64,000 nucleotides of DNA from Streptomyces sp. Ru62 (GCF_002920615.1 NZ_PQSU01000003.1:124001-188000); one strand, 5' to 3'. Shown: positions 1-9,163, counted from the first letter of the stretch. The notes: generated from the letters alone by a model not told the origin. Numbers and translations: made by a program.

Positions 1-2
1 TC

Positions 3-332
3 ATGACAATGCGGCAGGCTCTGGAGAACGGCATTCCCCTTCAGCATCCGTCCGCGGCCCCCGGGGGGAACATGACCGGTGGCGCCCCGGGCAGGCGGGG
101 TGCCGGCGGGCCGAAGCAGCGCGTGCCGACCCTGGTCAGCCTGATCCGCGCCCACCTAGGCGAGCGGTCCGGACCGTGTTCGGCCGGCGAGGTCGCGGCG
201 ACACTGAGCGAGGCGCATCCTGACCGGGCCATCAAGACCACTGTGGTGCGCACGACCCTGGAAGGGCTTGTCGCGAGGGGTGAGGCCCGGCGCATCAAGA
301 AGGGGCATTCGGTGCACTACGTCGTGGCCTGA
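3..332 (+). CDS. Small winged-helix DNA-binding-like protein, possibly cut by the window edge
   Basis: Encodes up to 109 residues. Residues 40-109 look like a winged helix: a helix with LVSLIRAHLGE, a second helix starting SAGEVAATL, a recognition-type helix around TTVVRTTLEGLVARGEA and a basic wing ending in HSVHYVVA. This layout is common in small actinobacterial regulators and in the DNA-binding part of larger proteins; no sensor domain is present. The first 38 residues are Gly/Pro/Ala-rich linker. The ATG lies at base 3, so the true start could be upstream of the window. It converges on the cupin gene and shares the hairpin terminator between them. The target is unknown; I am confident it is coding but not of its role. 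Confidence 0.6.
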   Translation: MTMRQALENGIPLQHPSAAPGGNMTGGAPGRRGAGGPKQRVPTLVSLIRAHLGERSGPCSAGEVAATLSEAHPDRAIKTTVVRTTLEGLVARGEARRIKKGHSVHYVVA

Positions 333-336
333 GACA

Positions 337-379
337 CACCGGTTCCCGCCCTCCCCCGGGTGACGGGCGGGAACCGGTG
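337..379. terminator. Bidirectional hairpin between convergent genes
   Basis: Perfect 15-bp inverted repeat, CACCGGTTCCCGCCC (337-351) pairing with its complement at 365-379 around a 13-nt loop. It begins 5 nt after the stop of the rightward gene and ends 7 nt before the stop of the leftward cupin gene, so it can serve both. There is no U-tract, as is usual for Streptomyces terminators. Confidence 0.8.
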
Positions 380-385
380 GCGCGG

Positions 386-829
386 TCACTGGAAGTCGCA
401 GCCCGGGTTGGGGGCGTCCTCGGACAGTGGTGCGCCGTGCGGCAGGACGTAAAGGACGTCGAGAACGACCGGGACGGTGCCGAGGTTGCGGCCGATGTGC
501 ACGTGGTCGTCGCCCGCGGGCTCCTTGATGAAGCTGCCCTTCTTGTAGACGCCGTCCGAGGCGCACGAGGCGTCGAAGTGGCTCAGTGTGCCCTGCTCCA
601 CGTAACCGACCAACGTGCCGTCGTGGTAGTGCCAGCCCGTGCTCTGCCCCGGCGGCAGGGTGATGCGCCGCAGGATGTAGTCCTTCGAGCCGACCGTGGT
701 CTTCGAGATGATGGTTCCGGTCACGCCCGGGCCGGCCGGCGTTGCGGAAGCCGGCACCGCCGCGGCGCCCAGCGAGAGTCCCGCGACCGCCGCCGCAGCG
801 AGGCCGGCGCGGACCAAGTTCCTGGTCAT
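386..829 (-). CDS. Secreted cupin-domain protein
   Basis: 147 residues. Residues 1-29 form a Sec signal peptide (TRN..R, hydrophobic AAAAVAGLSLGAAA, then PASA-T cleavage site). The rest is a single cupin: the GWHYHDGTLVGYVEQGTL stretch gives the metal-binding HxH with the trailing strand of motif 1, and DDHVHIGRN is the region of motif 2. Two cysteines (in SCASDG and PGCDFQ) could form a disulfide in the exported protein. Small secreted cupins of this kind are common in Streptomyces and their substrate is unknown. The ATG has an AAAGG ribosome site 6 nt upstream. It is divergent from the symporter gene across a 170-bp region with repeated TGACATCA elements. Enzymatic or ligand-binding role cannot be decided. 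Confidence 0.85.
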   Translation of the reverse strand: MTRNLVRAGLAAAAVAGLSLGAAAVPASATPAGPGVTGTIISKTTVGSKDYILRRITLPPGQSTGWHYHDGTLVGYVEQGTLSHFDASCASDGVYKKGSFIKEPAGDDHVHIGRNLGTVPVVLDVLYVLPHGAPLSEDAPNPGCDFQ

Positions 830-866
830 GAGTAACCTTTCGACAATAAGTCGTTGGAAGCAGCAC

Positions 867-925
867 TGATGTTAGTACCTCCATGGCACACCAACTGACA
901 TCACCTGTCTCTGTAGATGACATCA
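867..925. promoter_or_regulatory. Triple TGATGTYA/TGACATCA element in a divergent promoter region
   Basis: The octamer TGACATCA occurs at 896-903 and 918-925, exactly 22 bp apart (two helical turns), and a complement-type copy TGATGTTA lies at 867-874. All three sit between the divergent cupin and symporter genes. Spacing on one helix face suggests a regulator operator. This is a pattern observation; no regulator is assigned. Confidence 0.4.
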
Positions 926-999
926 TGCCCGTGTGTGATCGGTTGATCGCCGCGGCGATATAGTGGACAGGGCACGTCTGGGCGGTATACAGCCGTGCC

Positions 1000-2595
1000 A
1001 TGAACCCGGTGTCGCTCGGCGTCTTCTTGTGCTTTTTCCTGCTGGTCACGGTCATGGGATTCCTGGCCGCACGGTGGCGCCGGACAGCCGATGAGCGGAG
1101 CCTGGACGAATGGGGACTCGCCGGACGATCCTTCGGTACCTGGGTGACCTGGTTCCTGCTGGGCGGCGACCTCTACACCGCGTACATTTTCGTGGCCGTG
1201 CCGGGAGCGGTTTACGCGGCGGGCTGGCCGGGTTTCTTCGCCATCGCCTATTCCAATCTCGTCTACCCGCTCGTCTTCACGTTCCTGCCGCGCCTGTGGT
1301 CGGTGTCCCAACGGCACGGATACGTGACCACGGCGGACTTCGTGCGGGGCCGGTTCGGCTCCAGGGCCCTGTCGCTGGCCGTGGCGGTCACCGGCATCCT
1401 GGCGACCATGCCGTTCGTGGCACTCCAACTGGTCGGCCTGCGGGCTCTACTGGACGTGATGGGCATCGGGGGCGGGAGCGACACCGGCGCGGTCGTCGAG
1501 GATCTGCCGCTCCTGCTCGCCTTCGGCGTGCTCGCGGCCTACACGCTCACCTCGGGGCTGCGCGCACCGGCCCTGATCGCCTTCGTGAAGGACCTGCTGA
1601 TCTATGTCGTGGTCGTCGTGGCGATCGTCTACATCCCGCTCAGACTCGGCGGGTTCCACCATGTGTTCGCCGAGGTCCGTCACACGTTCGCCGGAACGGA
1701 TCCGCGGACGGGGCAGCCGCGTGGCGCCCTGGTCCCGGCTGAGCGGGGACAGTGGACGTACGCGACGCTGGTCCTCGGATCCGCGCTGGCGCTGTTCGCC
1801 TACCCGCACGCCGTCACGGCGACGCTCTCCTCCCGAAGCCGTGAGGTGATCCGCCGCAACGCGACCATCCTGCCGTTGTACTCGCTGCTGATGGGTCTGC
1901 TCGCACTGCTCGGATTCATGGCGGTGGCGGCGGAAGTGAAGGTGACCGACGCCCAGTTGGTCGTACCGCAGTTGTTCGAGGACCTGTTCCCCGCATGGTT
2001 CGCGGGCGTTGCCTTCGCGGCGATCGGTGTCGCCGCGCTGGTACCGGCCGCCGTCATGTCGATCGCTTCGGCCAATCTGTTCACCCGTAACATCTACAAG
2101 GAGTTCATCAAGCCGGACGCGACAGCCGAGCAGGAGACCCGCGTCTCCCAGATCGCCTCCCTGCTGGTGAAGGCCGGCGCACTGGTCTTCGTCCTGACCA
2201 TGGACAACACCGTGGCCATCAACTACCAACTCCTGGCCGGCATCTGGATCCTCCAGACCTTCCCCGCGCTGGTCGGCGGTCTGTTCACCCGCTGGTTCCA
2301 CCGCTGGGCTCTGCTGGCCGGCTGGGCCGCGGGCATGGTGTACGGCACGGTCACCGCGTACGGGGTCGCGTCACCGGCGCAGCGGCACTTCGCCGGCAAC
2401 GCCGCCGCGATCCCCGGCATCGGCGAGAGCGGCTACATCGGTCTCACCGCCTTCGTGCTGAACGCCTTGGTCACCGTGGCGCTCACTCCAGTACTCAGGG
2501 CCGTGCGGGCACCGGAGGGCGGCGACGAGACCAGGGCCTCGGACTACACGGCGGACCCGCACGGCGAAGCGGACGGGGCGACGCGCCGCCGCTGA
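1000..2595 (+). CDS. Sodium:solute symporter (SSS family), monocarboxylate-permease type
   Basis: 531 residues with about 13 hydrophobic segments and the SSS fold: TM1 near residue 5-22 (GVFLCFFLLVTVMGF), the family stretch DEWGLAGRSFGTWVTWFLLGGDLYTAYIF at 32-60, and a later YPHAVTATLSSRS loop. The set of conserved features matches the MctP/MctC-like monocarboxylate branch better than proline or pantothenate permeases. Expected function is Na+-coupled uptake of a small organic acid across the plasma membrane. Many such genes in Streptomyces follow a small DUF3311 gene; none is visible here. There is no clear ribosome site before the ATG, so the start is tentative. Its stop is only 22 nt from the stop of the convergent LAL gene, with no hairpin between. 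Confidence 0.9.
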   Translation: MNPVSLGVFLCFFLLVTVMGFLAARWRRTADERSLDEWGLAGRSFGTWVTWFLLGGDLYTAYIFVAVPGAVYAAGWPGFFAIAYSNLVYPLVFTFLPRLWSVSQRHGYVTTADFVRGRFGSRALSLAVAVTGILATMPFVALQLVGLRALLDVMGIGGGSDTGAVVEDLPLLLAFGVLAAYTLTSGLRAPALIAFVKDLLIYVVVVVAIVYIPLRLGGFHHVFAEVRHTFAGTDPRTGQPRGALVPAERGQWTYATLVLGSALALFAYPHAVTATLSSRSREVIRRNATILPLYSLLMGLLALLGFMAVAAEVKVTDAQLVVPQLFEDLFPAWFAGVAFAAIGVAALVPAAVMSIASANLFTRNIYKEFIKPDATAEQETRVSQIASLLVKAGALVFVLTMDNTVAINYQLLAGIWILQTFPALVGGLFTRWFHRWALLAGWAAGMVYGTVTAYGVASPAQRHFAGNAAAIPGIGESGYIGLTAFVLNALVTVALTPVLRAVRAPEGGDETRASDYTADPHGEADGATRRR

Positions 2596-2617
2596 ACCGG
2601 CCGTACCGAGTCCTCCC

Positions 2618-5377
2618 CTACTGCGACAACGCGTCCCTGAGCGCGGCGCGGGAAGTGATGCCGAGCTTCGGGAAGATACGGTAGAGGTGCGTCCCCACCG
2701 TCCGGTGCGAGAGGTAGAGCCGCTCGCCGATCTGCTTGTTGGTCAGCCCCTCGGCGGCGAGCATGGCGATCTCCACCTCCTGGGCCGTGAGACTTCCGGT
2801 CCCCGTTCCACCGACGACCGGCAGGGGATGGTTGCGACCGGCGGCCCTCAGCTCGGCGCCCGCCCGGTTCGCCCAGGGGGTGGCCTGGAGGCGCTGGAAG
2901 ACGGCGAGGGCGGTGCTGAGGTGGGAGCGGGCCTCGGCCACCTCGCCGATGCGACGCCGACGCTCACCATAGAGGAACTGGACGCGCGCGTAGTCGAACG
3001 GCCAGTGGTGGGCGCCTGACGCCGACACCGCGCGCTCGAACAGGTCCAGCGCCTCCTCGTCGGGGGCCACGAGTGCTTCGGCGGCCAGGGTGAGCAGGGC
3101 GAGCCGGGGCGAGAGATCCGGCAGCCCGGCCTCCCGCATGGCCCGGGCGTGCGCCTTCGCCTCCGCCGTGCGGCCGGTACGCAGTGCCGCTTCCACGAGG
3201 TCGAGGGTCACCCACAGGGCGTGGGAGGTGTACGGGGCCAGCCGGCCCGCCGGGCTGAGCCGGGACGAGTGCTGGTAGGCGGCCTCCCAGTCCCCGCGTC
3301 CGGCGGCGGCGAGCGCTCTGGGGTGGTGTGCGGTGCGGGCCGCGCCATGAGCCTTGCGGGCGGTGGTGACACGGGTGAGTTCATCGGCCCACCGGTCCGC
3401 CTCCGCGTCGCCGCGGACCGCGGCCAGCAGGGCCTTGTGGAGGTGGAAGAACCAGGTCACGAAGGTGTACCCGTGGGCCTCGGCGAGTGCCAGGCCCTCG
3501 TCGGCCAGCCGTTCGGCCTCCTCCCAGCGTCCGGCCGCGAAGTCGTCGAGGCCCAGGTGCAGCAACGCGCTCAGAGCGCTGCGCACGGCCCCGCCCGCCC
3601 GGCCGTTCTCGACGAGGCCCCATGACTGCGCGCGACAGCCGCCGAGCAGGTCCAGGTAGATCGCCGAGGCGTGGACGCGGACCAGCCGATGGGGCTCCCG
3701 CCACTCGTGCTGGCGGTCGATGAGTTCGGTCAGGCGCCGGCGCTCCCCGGGTGACGTGCGGGCGGCGTCGGGCAGGGTCCTGCTCATGAGCAGCAGCAGT
3801 TCCGGGGGCTGCGGCCGGAGTCGGTCGATCGCGGCGTACAACGGCGGCCAGAAGTCCTCCCGGCCGGCGAACCAGCACATCATCAGCAACGTGTGAAGTG
3901 CCTCGACGAGGTCGGTGCGGGAGGCGTCGTAGCCGTGATCGCCGTTCTCGATGGCGTCGACGAGCAGTGTGTGAGCCGTCTCGACGTCGCCCTCTCCGTT
4001 GATGAGCACGTAGGCGGCGGCCGCCACCGAGTGCAGCGAGCCGCCCCGCGGCGGGCCGGCGGCGCGGATCTCGGCCAGCAGGCGGGTGGCGGTGTCGAGC
4101 TCACCGGTGAGGTGGGCGGCCAGGTAGGAAGCCTGGGCCAGCCGTCGGCAGCGGTCGTCGGCGGCGGTGCTGAACTGCGCGGCTCGGACCAGAGCGGCCA
4201 GCGCACCGGCCGCGTCACCGCGACGGAGCTTGCGATGGGCGGCCTCCTCCAGCGGGTTCGCGACCGACTCGTCAGCCTCGCTCGCCGCCTCGGCGAGGTG
4301 CCGGGCACGGCGCTCCGGATCGTCGGTGAACAGACCGGCCAGCAGCCGGTGGATCCGGCGCAAGTCGGCTTCCCCGGCGGACTCGACCACCGCCGAGCGC
4401 ACGAGGGGGTGACGGAACTCCACCTGGCGCGAGGCGAGGTCGACCTTGATCAGTTTCGCGCTCTCCGCCGGCGCGAGATGTTCGAGAGCGGGTTCGGCTC
4501 CGGCGGCTCGCTGTAGTACCCGCAGGTCACCGGTTCCCTCCTGGGCCAGGACGAGAAGGGCTTCCTGCGTCTGGGGAGGCAGCAGGGCGACGCGGGCCGC
4601 GAACACCGACTCGACATGGCGGGTGAGCGGGAGCACGTCCGGCAGCACCGCGACACCGGACAACTGGGCCGGAGTCAGGGCTTCGGGCAGCTCCAGCAGG
4701 GCCAGCGGGTTGCCGCGGGCCTCGGTGACGAGACGGTGCCGGACACTCGGTGCCAGGCCGGGGAACGCCGCGTCCAGCAGTTCCCCCGAGGAGACCTCGT
4801 CGATCGGCTTGACCTGGAGGGCCGGCAGCCCGCTGCGCTGGAAGTGATCGCGTTCGTCGGTGCGCGCGGCGGTGATCAGACCGACCGGGCTGCCGGTCAG
4901 CCGACGGGCCACGAAACCGAGCGCGACCGCACTGGGGCTGTCTGCCCAGGGCAGGTCGTCCACGACGAGGAGGAGCGGGCCGTCCTCCGCCTGACGGCGC
5001 AGCAGGGTGAGGAAGGCGTTGAGGATGACCAGCCGCGGTGGCACCGGGCCGGTCCGCCTGCCGAGGGCCGCCAGCAGAGCATCGCGGAACACGTCGTCCA
5101 GCTCGGTGACCCCCGAGGCCAACGGCAGGAGCAGCTCGGCGAGCACCCCGTAACTGACGTCCGCCATGTACTGCACGCCGGTGGCCCGGATGACGCGTGC
5201 ACCCTGGGCGGAGGCGCGCTCAGCGGCGGCGTCCAGCAGGCGCGTCTTGCCCGCGCCCGGCTCCCCGTACAGGAAGAGGGAGTCGCCCCGGTGCCGGGCG
5301 CGCTCCACGAAGGTCTCGATCCTGCGCAGCTCTTCGGCGCGGCCGAAGAGTGCCGACGCAGGGGGCACATCGTCCAT
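2618..5377 (-). CDS. LAL-type LuxR family transcriptional regulator 1
   Basis: 919 residues. An N-terminal AAA/STAND ATPase carries Walker A (GEPGAGKT, about 38-45) and a Walker B region LLLVVDDLPWADS near 140-152. A long helical TPR-like middle (about 340-840) follows, then a C-terminal LuxR helix-turn-helix from LTAQEVEIAMLAAEGLTNKQ to the end. LAL regulators activate nearby biosynthetic or catabolic genes when a ligand such as ATP or a carbohydrate binds. I chose the ATG at 5377 rather than the GTG ten codons upstream because GAGGTG lies 7 nt before it. It is divergent from the YceI gene across a 200-bp AT-richer region and is less similar to the other two LAL proteins here than they are to each other. 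Confidence 0.93.
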   Translation of the reverse strand: MDDVPPASALFGRAEELRRIETFVERARHRGDSLFLYGEPGAGKTRLLDAAAERASAQGARVIRATGVQYMADVSYGVLAELLLPLASGVTELDDVFRDALLAALGRRTGPVPPRLVILNAFLTLLRRQAEDGPLLLVVDDLPWADSPSAVALGFVARRLTGSPVGLITAARTDERDHFQRSGLPALQVKPIDEVSSGELLDAAFPGLAPSVRHRLVTEARGNPLALLELPEALTPAQLSGVAVLPDVLPLTRHVESVFAARVALLPPQTQEALLVLAQEGTGDLRVLQRAAGAEPALEHLAPAESAKLIKVDLASRQVEFRHPLVRSAVVESAGEADLRRIHRLLAGLFTDDPERRARHLAEAASEADESVANPLEEAAHRKLRRGDAAGALAALVRAAQFSTAADDRCRRLAQASYLAAHLTGELDTATRLLAEIRAAGPPRGGSLHSVAAAAYVLINGEGDVETAHTLLVDAIENGDHGYDASRTDLVEALHTLLMMCWFAGREDFWPPLYAAIDRLRPQPPELLLLMSRTLPDAARTSPGERRRLTELIDRQHEWREPHRLVRVHASAIYLDLLGGCRAQSWGLVENGRAGGAVRSALSALLHLGLDDFAAGRWEEAERLADEGLALAEAHGYTFVTWFFHLHKALLAAVRGDAEADRWADELTRVTTARKAHGAARTAHHPRALAAAGRGDWEAAYQHSSRLSPAGRLAPYTSHALWVTLDLVEAALRTGRTAEAKAHARAMREAGLPDLSPRLALLTLAAEALVAPDEEALDLFERAVSASGAHHWPFDYARVQFLYGERRRRIGEVAEARSHLSTALAVFQRLQATPWANRAGAELRAAGRNHPLPVVGGTGTGSLTAQEVEIAMLAAEGLTNKQIGERLYLSHRTVGTHLYRIFPKLGITSRAALRDALSQ

Positions 5378-5460
5378 GGGTACACCTCTGGCGAGTCCCG
5401 CTGTCACCTTGGACAGCCTGGAGGAACTATAGGTGAATCATGGCGACTGACTGACTCTTT

Positions 5461-5481
5461 CATACATGTCCAACATACATG
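5461..5481. promoter_or_regulatory. CATACATG direct repeat between LAL1 and yceI-like gene
   Basis: CATACATG occurs at 5461-5468 and 5474-5481, 13 bp apart, in the divergent region upstream of LAL1. Such close direct repeats are typical of activator binding sites, so LAL1 or another regulator could bind here. Confidence 0.35.
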
Positions 5482-5513
5482 AATTAGTCTGCAAGGAGGG
5501 TCATAGGTATCTG

Positions 5514-5543
5514 TTGAACCTTCAAAAATCATGTCATTATGCT
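5514..5543 (+). promoter_or_regulatory. Candidate promoter for the YceI-like gene
   Basis: TTGAAC (5514-5519) and TATGCT (5538-5543) are 18 bp apart and resemble vegetative -35 and -10 boxes. The -35 box overlaps a small palindrome, TTGAACCTTCAA (5514-5525), which could be an operator. The start codon is 42 bp further on. Confidence 0.4.
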
Positions 5544-5585
5544 TCTGATCTCTACACGCGATCCCGAGTCCCGTAGGAGCACCTG

Positions 5586-6149
5586 GTGAGTACCCTCGAC
5601 AGCACGGACATGTCAGCCCTGACCGGCGACTACACGATCGACCCGTCCCACAGCACGATCGGCTTCGTGGTGCGGCACGCCATGGTCACCAACGTCAAGG
5701 GCGGCTTCCAGGACTTCACCGGCACGCTCCACCTCGACGGCGCCGACCCCACGAAGTCCACGGCCACGCTCGACGTCCAGATGGCGAGCGTCGAGACGGG
5801 GAGCGCCGACCGCGACGGCCACCTGAAGTCGTCCGACTTCTTCAAGATCGACGAGTTCCCGGTCATGACGTTCCGCTCCACCAAGGCCGAGTCCCTGGGT
5901 GGCGACGGCTACCGCATCACCGGCGACCTCTCCCTGCTCGGCGTCACCAAGCCGCTCACCATCGACCTGGAGTTCAACGGCGCCGCGAAGGACCCGTTCG
6001 GCAACGAGCGCGTCGGCTTCGAGGGCAAGGCCGAGATCCTGCGCTCGGAGTGGGGCCTGACCTGGAACGCGGCGCTGGAGACGGGCGGCGTCCTGGTCTC
6101 CGACAAGGTCAGGCTGCGGTTCGACATCTCGGCGATCAAGCAGGCGTGA
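5586..6149 (+). CDS. YceI family protein (polyisoprenoid-binding-like lipocalin)
   Basis: 187 residues covering one whole YceI domain. Family features are clear: the opening GDYTIDPSHSTIGFVVRH, the stretch SADRDGHLKSSDFFKIDEFP, the strand MTFRST and the closing VLVSDKVRLRFDIS. YceI proteins form an elongated barrel that holds an isoprenoid or other amphipathic lipid; no catalytic residue is known. No signal peptide is present, so this copy is cytoplasmic, as in most Streptomyces paralogs. The GTG start has AGGAG 6 nt upstream. A hairpin follows the stop, so the gene is probably a single transcription unit, divergent from LAL1. Confidence 0.95.
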   Translation: MSTLDSTDMSALTGDYTIDPSHSTIGFVVRHAMVTNVKGGFQDFTGTLHLDGADPTKSTATLDVQMASVETGSADRDGHLKSSDFFKIDEFPVMTFRSTKAESLGGDGYRITGDLSLLGVTKPLTIDLEFNGAAKDPFGNERVGFEGKAEILRSEWGLTWNAALETGGVLVSDKVRLRFDISAIKQA

Positions 6150-6177
6150 CGGCTGGTACGGGCAGGGCGCCGGTGCC

Positions 6178-6211
6178 GCGCCGGCCGCTGGACGTACCCG
6201 GCGGCCGGTGC
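6178..6211 (+). terminator. Hairpin after the YceI-like gene
   Basis: GCGCCGGCCGC (6178-6188) pairs with GCGGCCGGTGC (6201-6211), 11 bp with one G-U, around a 12-nt loop, 28 nt past the stop. Confidence 0.6.
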
Positions 6212-6552
6212 CGCACTCGACTCCCCGACGGCGGTGACCGCGGACAGGGCACAGCCCCGGCGGACCCTGCGGGCACCCCGTGCGGGCAACGGTCCCGGCC
6301 CGCGTGGAGACGGCCGAGCTGCGTGAGCGAGGGCGATCGGCGGCCTGCCCGGCGCCTCGGGCCGGCGTCCGGCTCGCGCCGACGGACACCGGGCCGCCGA
6401 CACAGTCACCAGTTGACTCATGCTCACGGTAGTGACCCAGCAACTGGCTGATAATGACTTCAGGTAGTCCTGACGCATCCTGGTATCGATCAGCGCGCCA
6501 CAGAATCATGACTCGCGCAACTGTCACTATCGCGCTGTCAAGAAAGGCTGCG
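6212..6552 (+). other. Non-coding leader region of the amidohydrolase gene
   Basis: 340 bp without a credible gene. The first 180 bp are GC-rich. The last 150 bp are lower in GC and contain TTGACT at 6413-6418 without a convincing -10 at the right distance, then the AGAAAGG ribosome site just before the ATG. I see no other structure. Confidence 0.5.
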
Positions 6553-8253
6553 ATGAACGACGTGCCCTATGTGGGTCGCAGGCGTCTGCTGAAGATGTTC
6601 GGACTCGGTGCCACCGCCACGACCGCCACGGTCCTGCAAGCGGATCCCGTGCTCGCCGCGACGCTGGGCCACGACGAACGCACCGGAGTCTCCCCGACCG
6701 GCTACAGGGCCCCCACCGGCCTCGCCGGCGACACCCCCGCCAAGGCCACCGCCGATTCCTGGATCAAGGCCAACCGCCGCACGATCACGGATCTGAGCGA
6801 CGATGTCTGGCAGCACGCCGAGCTGTCCCTGCGCGAGTGGAAGTCCTCCCAGGCGGTCGCCGCGCTGCTGGAGCGCAACGGGTTCCGCGTCACCTGGGGC
6901 TCCGCCGGCTTCCCGACCGCGTTCGTGGCCACCTACGGCTCCGGCGGGCCGGTGCTCGGCTTCAGTGCCGAGTACGACGCTCTGCCGGGCCTCTCCCAGA
7001 AGAAGGGCGCGTCGACCCACGACCCGCTCGTCTACAACTACGACGCCTACGGCCCGACGTACGGCGGCGGCCACGGCGACGCGCACAACCTGCTCGGCGG
7101 CGCCGCCACCGCCGCGGCGATCGCCGTCAGCAAGGCCATCGACGCACACGGCCTCAAGGCCATGGTGAAACTCTTCGGCAGTGCGGGCGAGGAGCAACTG
7201 GTCGGCAAGGCGTACGCCGTCAAGGCCGGGGTGTACGACGGCCTGGACGCCGTCCTCGACTGGCATCCGTTCAACGTCACGATGCCGTTCTGGAACACCA
7301 CCAGCGCCCTGTTGTCCGCCACGTTCACCTTCCTCGGCGCCTCCGGCCACGGCGGGACCCCGCTGGGCAACAAGAGCGGCCTCGACGGCGCGCTGCTGAT
7401 GGCAACGATGTCGGAGTACCTGCGGGAGAAGAACGTCGCGCCCTCGGGCCGCTTCCATTACGCCGTCATCAACGGCGGCGGCGCCCCCAACGTGACTCCC
7501 GACATGTGCTCCATCTGGTACTACGTCCGCGAGGGCAGCCCGGCCCGTGCCCAGGTGCTCTACGACAAGATCGTGGACTGCGCCAAGGCGGCCGCGCAGG
7601 CGAGCCAGACCCGGCTCGTGCACAAGTTCCACTCCGCGACCTGGAACCTGCTCGCCAACAAGGCGGGCGCCGAGCTGGTGTACGACAACATGCGGCGGAT
7701 CGGCGCACCGCAGTTCACCGAGGAAGACCACGCCCTCGCCAGGGCGATCCAGAAGTCGCTGGGCAAGCCCGAGACCGGCATGCCCACCACCATCACGCCG
7801 CTCGCGCCGCCCGCCGCCAACTACACCGGCGGACTGGCCACCGACGCCGCCGACGTGAGCTGGCAGGCGCCGACGGCCACGCTGCTCGCGGCGGCCTACC
7901 CGCCCGGACTGCCCAACCACAACTGGGGTGTCACCGCCACCGCCGCGACCCACATAGGCCACCAGGCCATGCTCTCCGCCGCCCGCTACATGGCCGCCTC
8001 CGCCGTCGACCTCATCGAACAGCCCGACCTGCTCCAGGGCATGAAGGACGAGTTCGAGGAGCGCACGAGCGGGGTGACCTGGAAGAGCATGATCCCTGAC
8101 GGCACCCAGCCACCGCTGTACGAACCGCCCGCCGAGTTCCTCAGGGCGACCGGGCAGTCCTGGCCGCCCCCCGGCGTCACCTGGCCGATCCCGCAGATCG
8201 TCGCCCAGGAACAGCTCGGCACCACCGGACCCGCGCTACCGCCGGTCACCTGA
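6553..8253 (+). CDS. Tat-exported M20 family amidohydrolase (AbgB-like)
   Basis: 566 residues. The N-terminus has a twin-arginine signal, GRRRLLKMFGLGATATTATV, ending in a VLAA-type cleavage region, so the enzyme is exported folded. The mature part is an M20/amidohydrolase with VLGFSAEYDALPG (first metal-ligand strand), GGGHGDAHNLLGG (His ligands), the GSAGEEQLVGKAYAV stretch with the catalytic/bridging glutamates and a dimerisation insert around HGGTP. It most resembles aminobenzoyl-glutamate utilisation protein B, which cleaves an amide bond; the real substrate is not known. ATG at 6553 is set by AGAAAGG 5 nt upstream and by the Tat motif; 33 further in-frame upstream codons are ignored. 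The LLM gene follows 50 nt later, probably in one transcript. Confidence 0.9.
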   Translation: MNDVPYVGRRRLLKMFGLGATATTATVLQADPVLAATLGHDERTGVSPTGYRAPTGLAGDTPAKATADSWIKANRRTITDLSDDVWQHAELSLREWKSSQAVAALLERNGFRVTWGSAGFPTAFVATYGSGGPVLGFSAEYDALPGLSQKKGASTHDPLVYNYDAYGPTYGGGHGDAHNLLGGAATAAAIAVSKAIDAHGLKAMVKLFGSAGEEQLVGKAYAVKAGVYDGLDAVLDWHPFNVTMPFWNTTSALLSATFTFLGASGHGGTPLGNKSGLDGALLMATMSEYLREKNVAPSGRFHYAVINGGGAPNVTPDMCSIWYYVREGSPARAQVLYDKIVDCAKAAAQASQTRLVHKFHSATWNLLANKAGAELVYDNMRRIGAPQFTEEDHALARAIQKSLGKPETGMPTTITPLAPPAANYTGGLATDAADVSWQAPTATLLAAAYPPGLPNHNWGVTATAATHIGHQAMLSAARYMAASAVDLIEQPDLLQGMKDEFEERTSGVTWKSMIPDGTQPPLYEPPAEFLRATGQSWPPPGVTWPIPQIVAQEQLGTTGPALPPVT

Positions 8254-8303
8254 CCCCGGCCGCGCCACACTCCGATCCTGTCTCCAGAAGAGGAGCCCCG
8301 TCC

Positions 8304-9149
8304 ATGAACATCGGCATCGGCCTGCCCATCGGCGATCCCGGCCTGCTGACCACCTGGGCCCGGCGGGCCGATGCCGGTCCGTTCAGCTCACTGGGCCTGC
8401 TCGACCGGGTGGTCTACGACAACCCCGAACCCCTGGCCGCCCTCGCGGTCCTCGCGGGGGCCACCTCGCGCATCCGCGTACAGACCGAGGTCCTCCTCGC
8501 CCCCACCCGCGACACCGTCCTGCTGGCCAAGCAGGCGGCCACCATCGACCGGATGACCGGGGGCCGGTTCGTGCTGGGCCTCGGCGTCGGCACCCGCGCC
8601 GACGACTACGCGGCCGTCGGCGCCGACATGCGGAGCCGGGGGCGCCGCCTGGACGAACAACTGGCCGTCATGCGCCGGCTGTGGTCCGGCGCGGACCACG
8701 GCGACGGCATCGGGCCGGTCGGGCCGCGCCCCGCTCGCCAGGGTGGCCCCGAGGTCCTGCTGGGCGGATTCCAGCCGGCCGCGCTCGAACGCGTCGCACG
8801 GTGGGCCGACGGCTACCTCGCTGCCGCGCCCGTGCCGATGGTCGCGGACCTGTTCGACACCGTGCGGAAGGCCTGGCGGCAGCAGGGCCGGGACGGCGCG
8901 CCCCGGCTCGTCGCTCAGGTCAGCGTCGCGCTCGGACCCGAGCGGGTGATCGACGAGGCGCGCGCCGCCCTGCTCGACTACTACGCCTTCACGGGCATGG
9001 CCGACCGGATGGCCGCAGGCCTGCTCACCACGCCGACGGCCATCCGCGCCGCGATCACCGCCCTCGCCGACCTGGGCGCCGACGAGGTGGTGCTCTACTG
9101 CTACGGCGTCGACCCCGACCAGGTGGACCGGCTCGCCGACGTGGTGTGA
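8304..9149 (+). CDS. LLM class flavin/F420-dependent oxidoreductase
   Basis: 281 residues of a luciferase-like TIM barrel. Visible landmarks are NIGIGLPIGDPG at the start, the TEVLLAPTRDTVLLAKQAATIDRMTGGR core (residues 54-80) that shapes the cofactor pocket, LGLGVGTRADDY, the RRLDEQLAVMRRLWSG helix and LLGGFQPAALERVARWADGY. Such enzymes use FMN or F420 to oxidise or reduce small molecules; the sequence does not reveal the substrate. It is shorter than the usual 300-330 residues, lacking part of the C-terminal insertion. A GAGGAG ribosome site lies upstream of the ATG. It follows the amidohydrolase closely, so the two may act on one pathway, and a strong hairpin ends the unit. Confidence 0.9.
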   Translation: MNIGIGLPIGDPGLLTTWARRADAGPFSSLGLLDRVVYDNPEPLAALAVLAGATSRIRVQTEVLLAPTRDTVLLAKQAATIDRMTGGRFVLGLGVGTRADDYAAVGADMRSRGRRLDEQLAVMRRLWSGADHGDGIGPVGPRPARQGGPEVLLGGFQPAALERVARWADGYLAAAPVPMVADLFDTVRKAWRQQGRDGAPRLVAQVSVALGPERVIDEARAALLDYYAFTGMADRMAAGLLTTPTAIRAAITALADLGADEVVLYCYGVDPDQVDRLADVV

Positions 9150-9163
9150 GAAACCAGCAGCCG

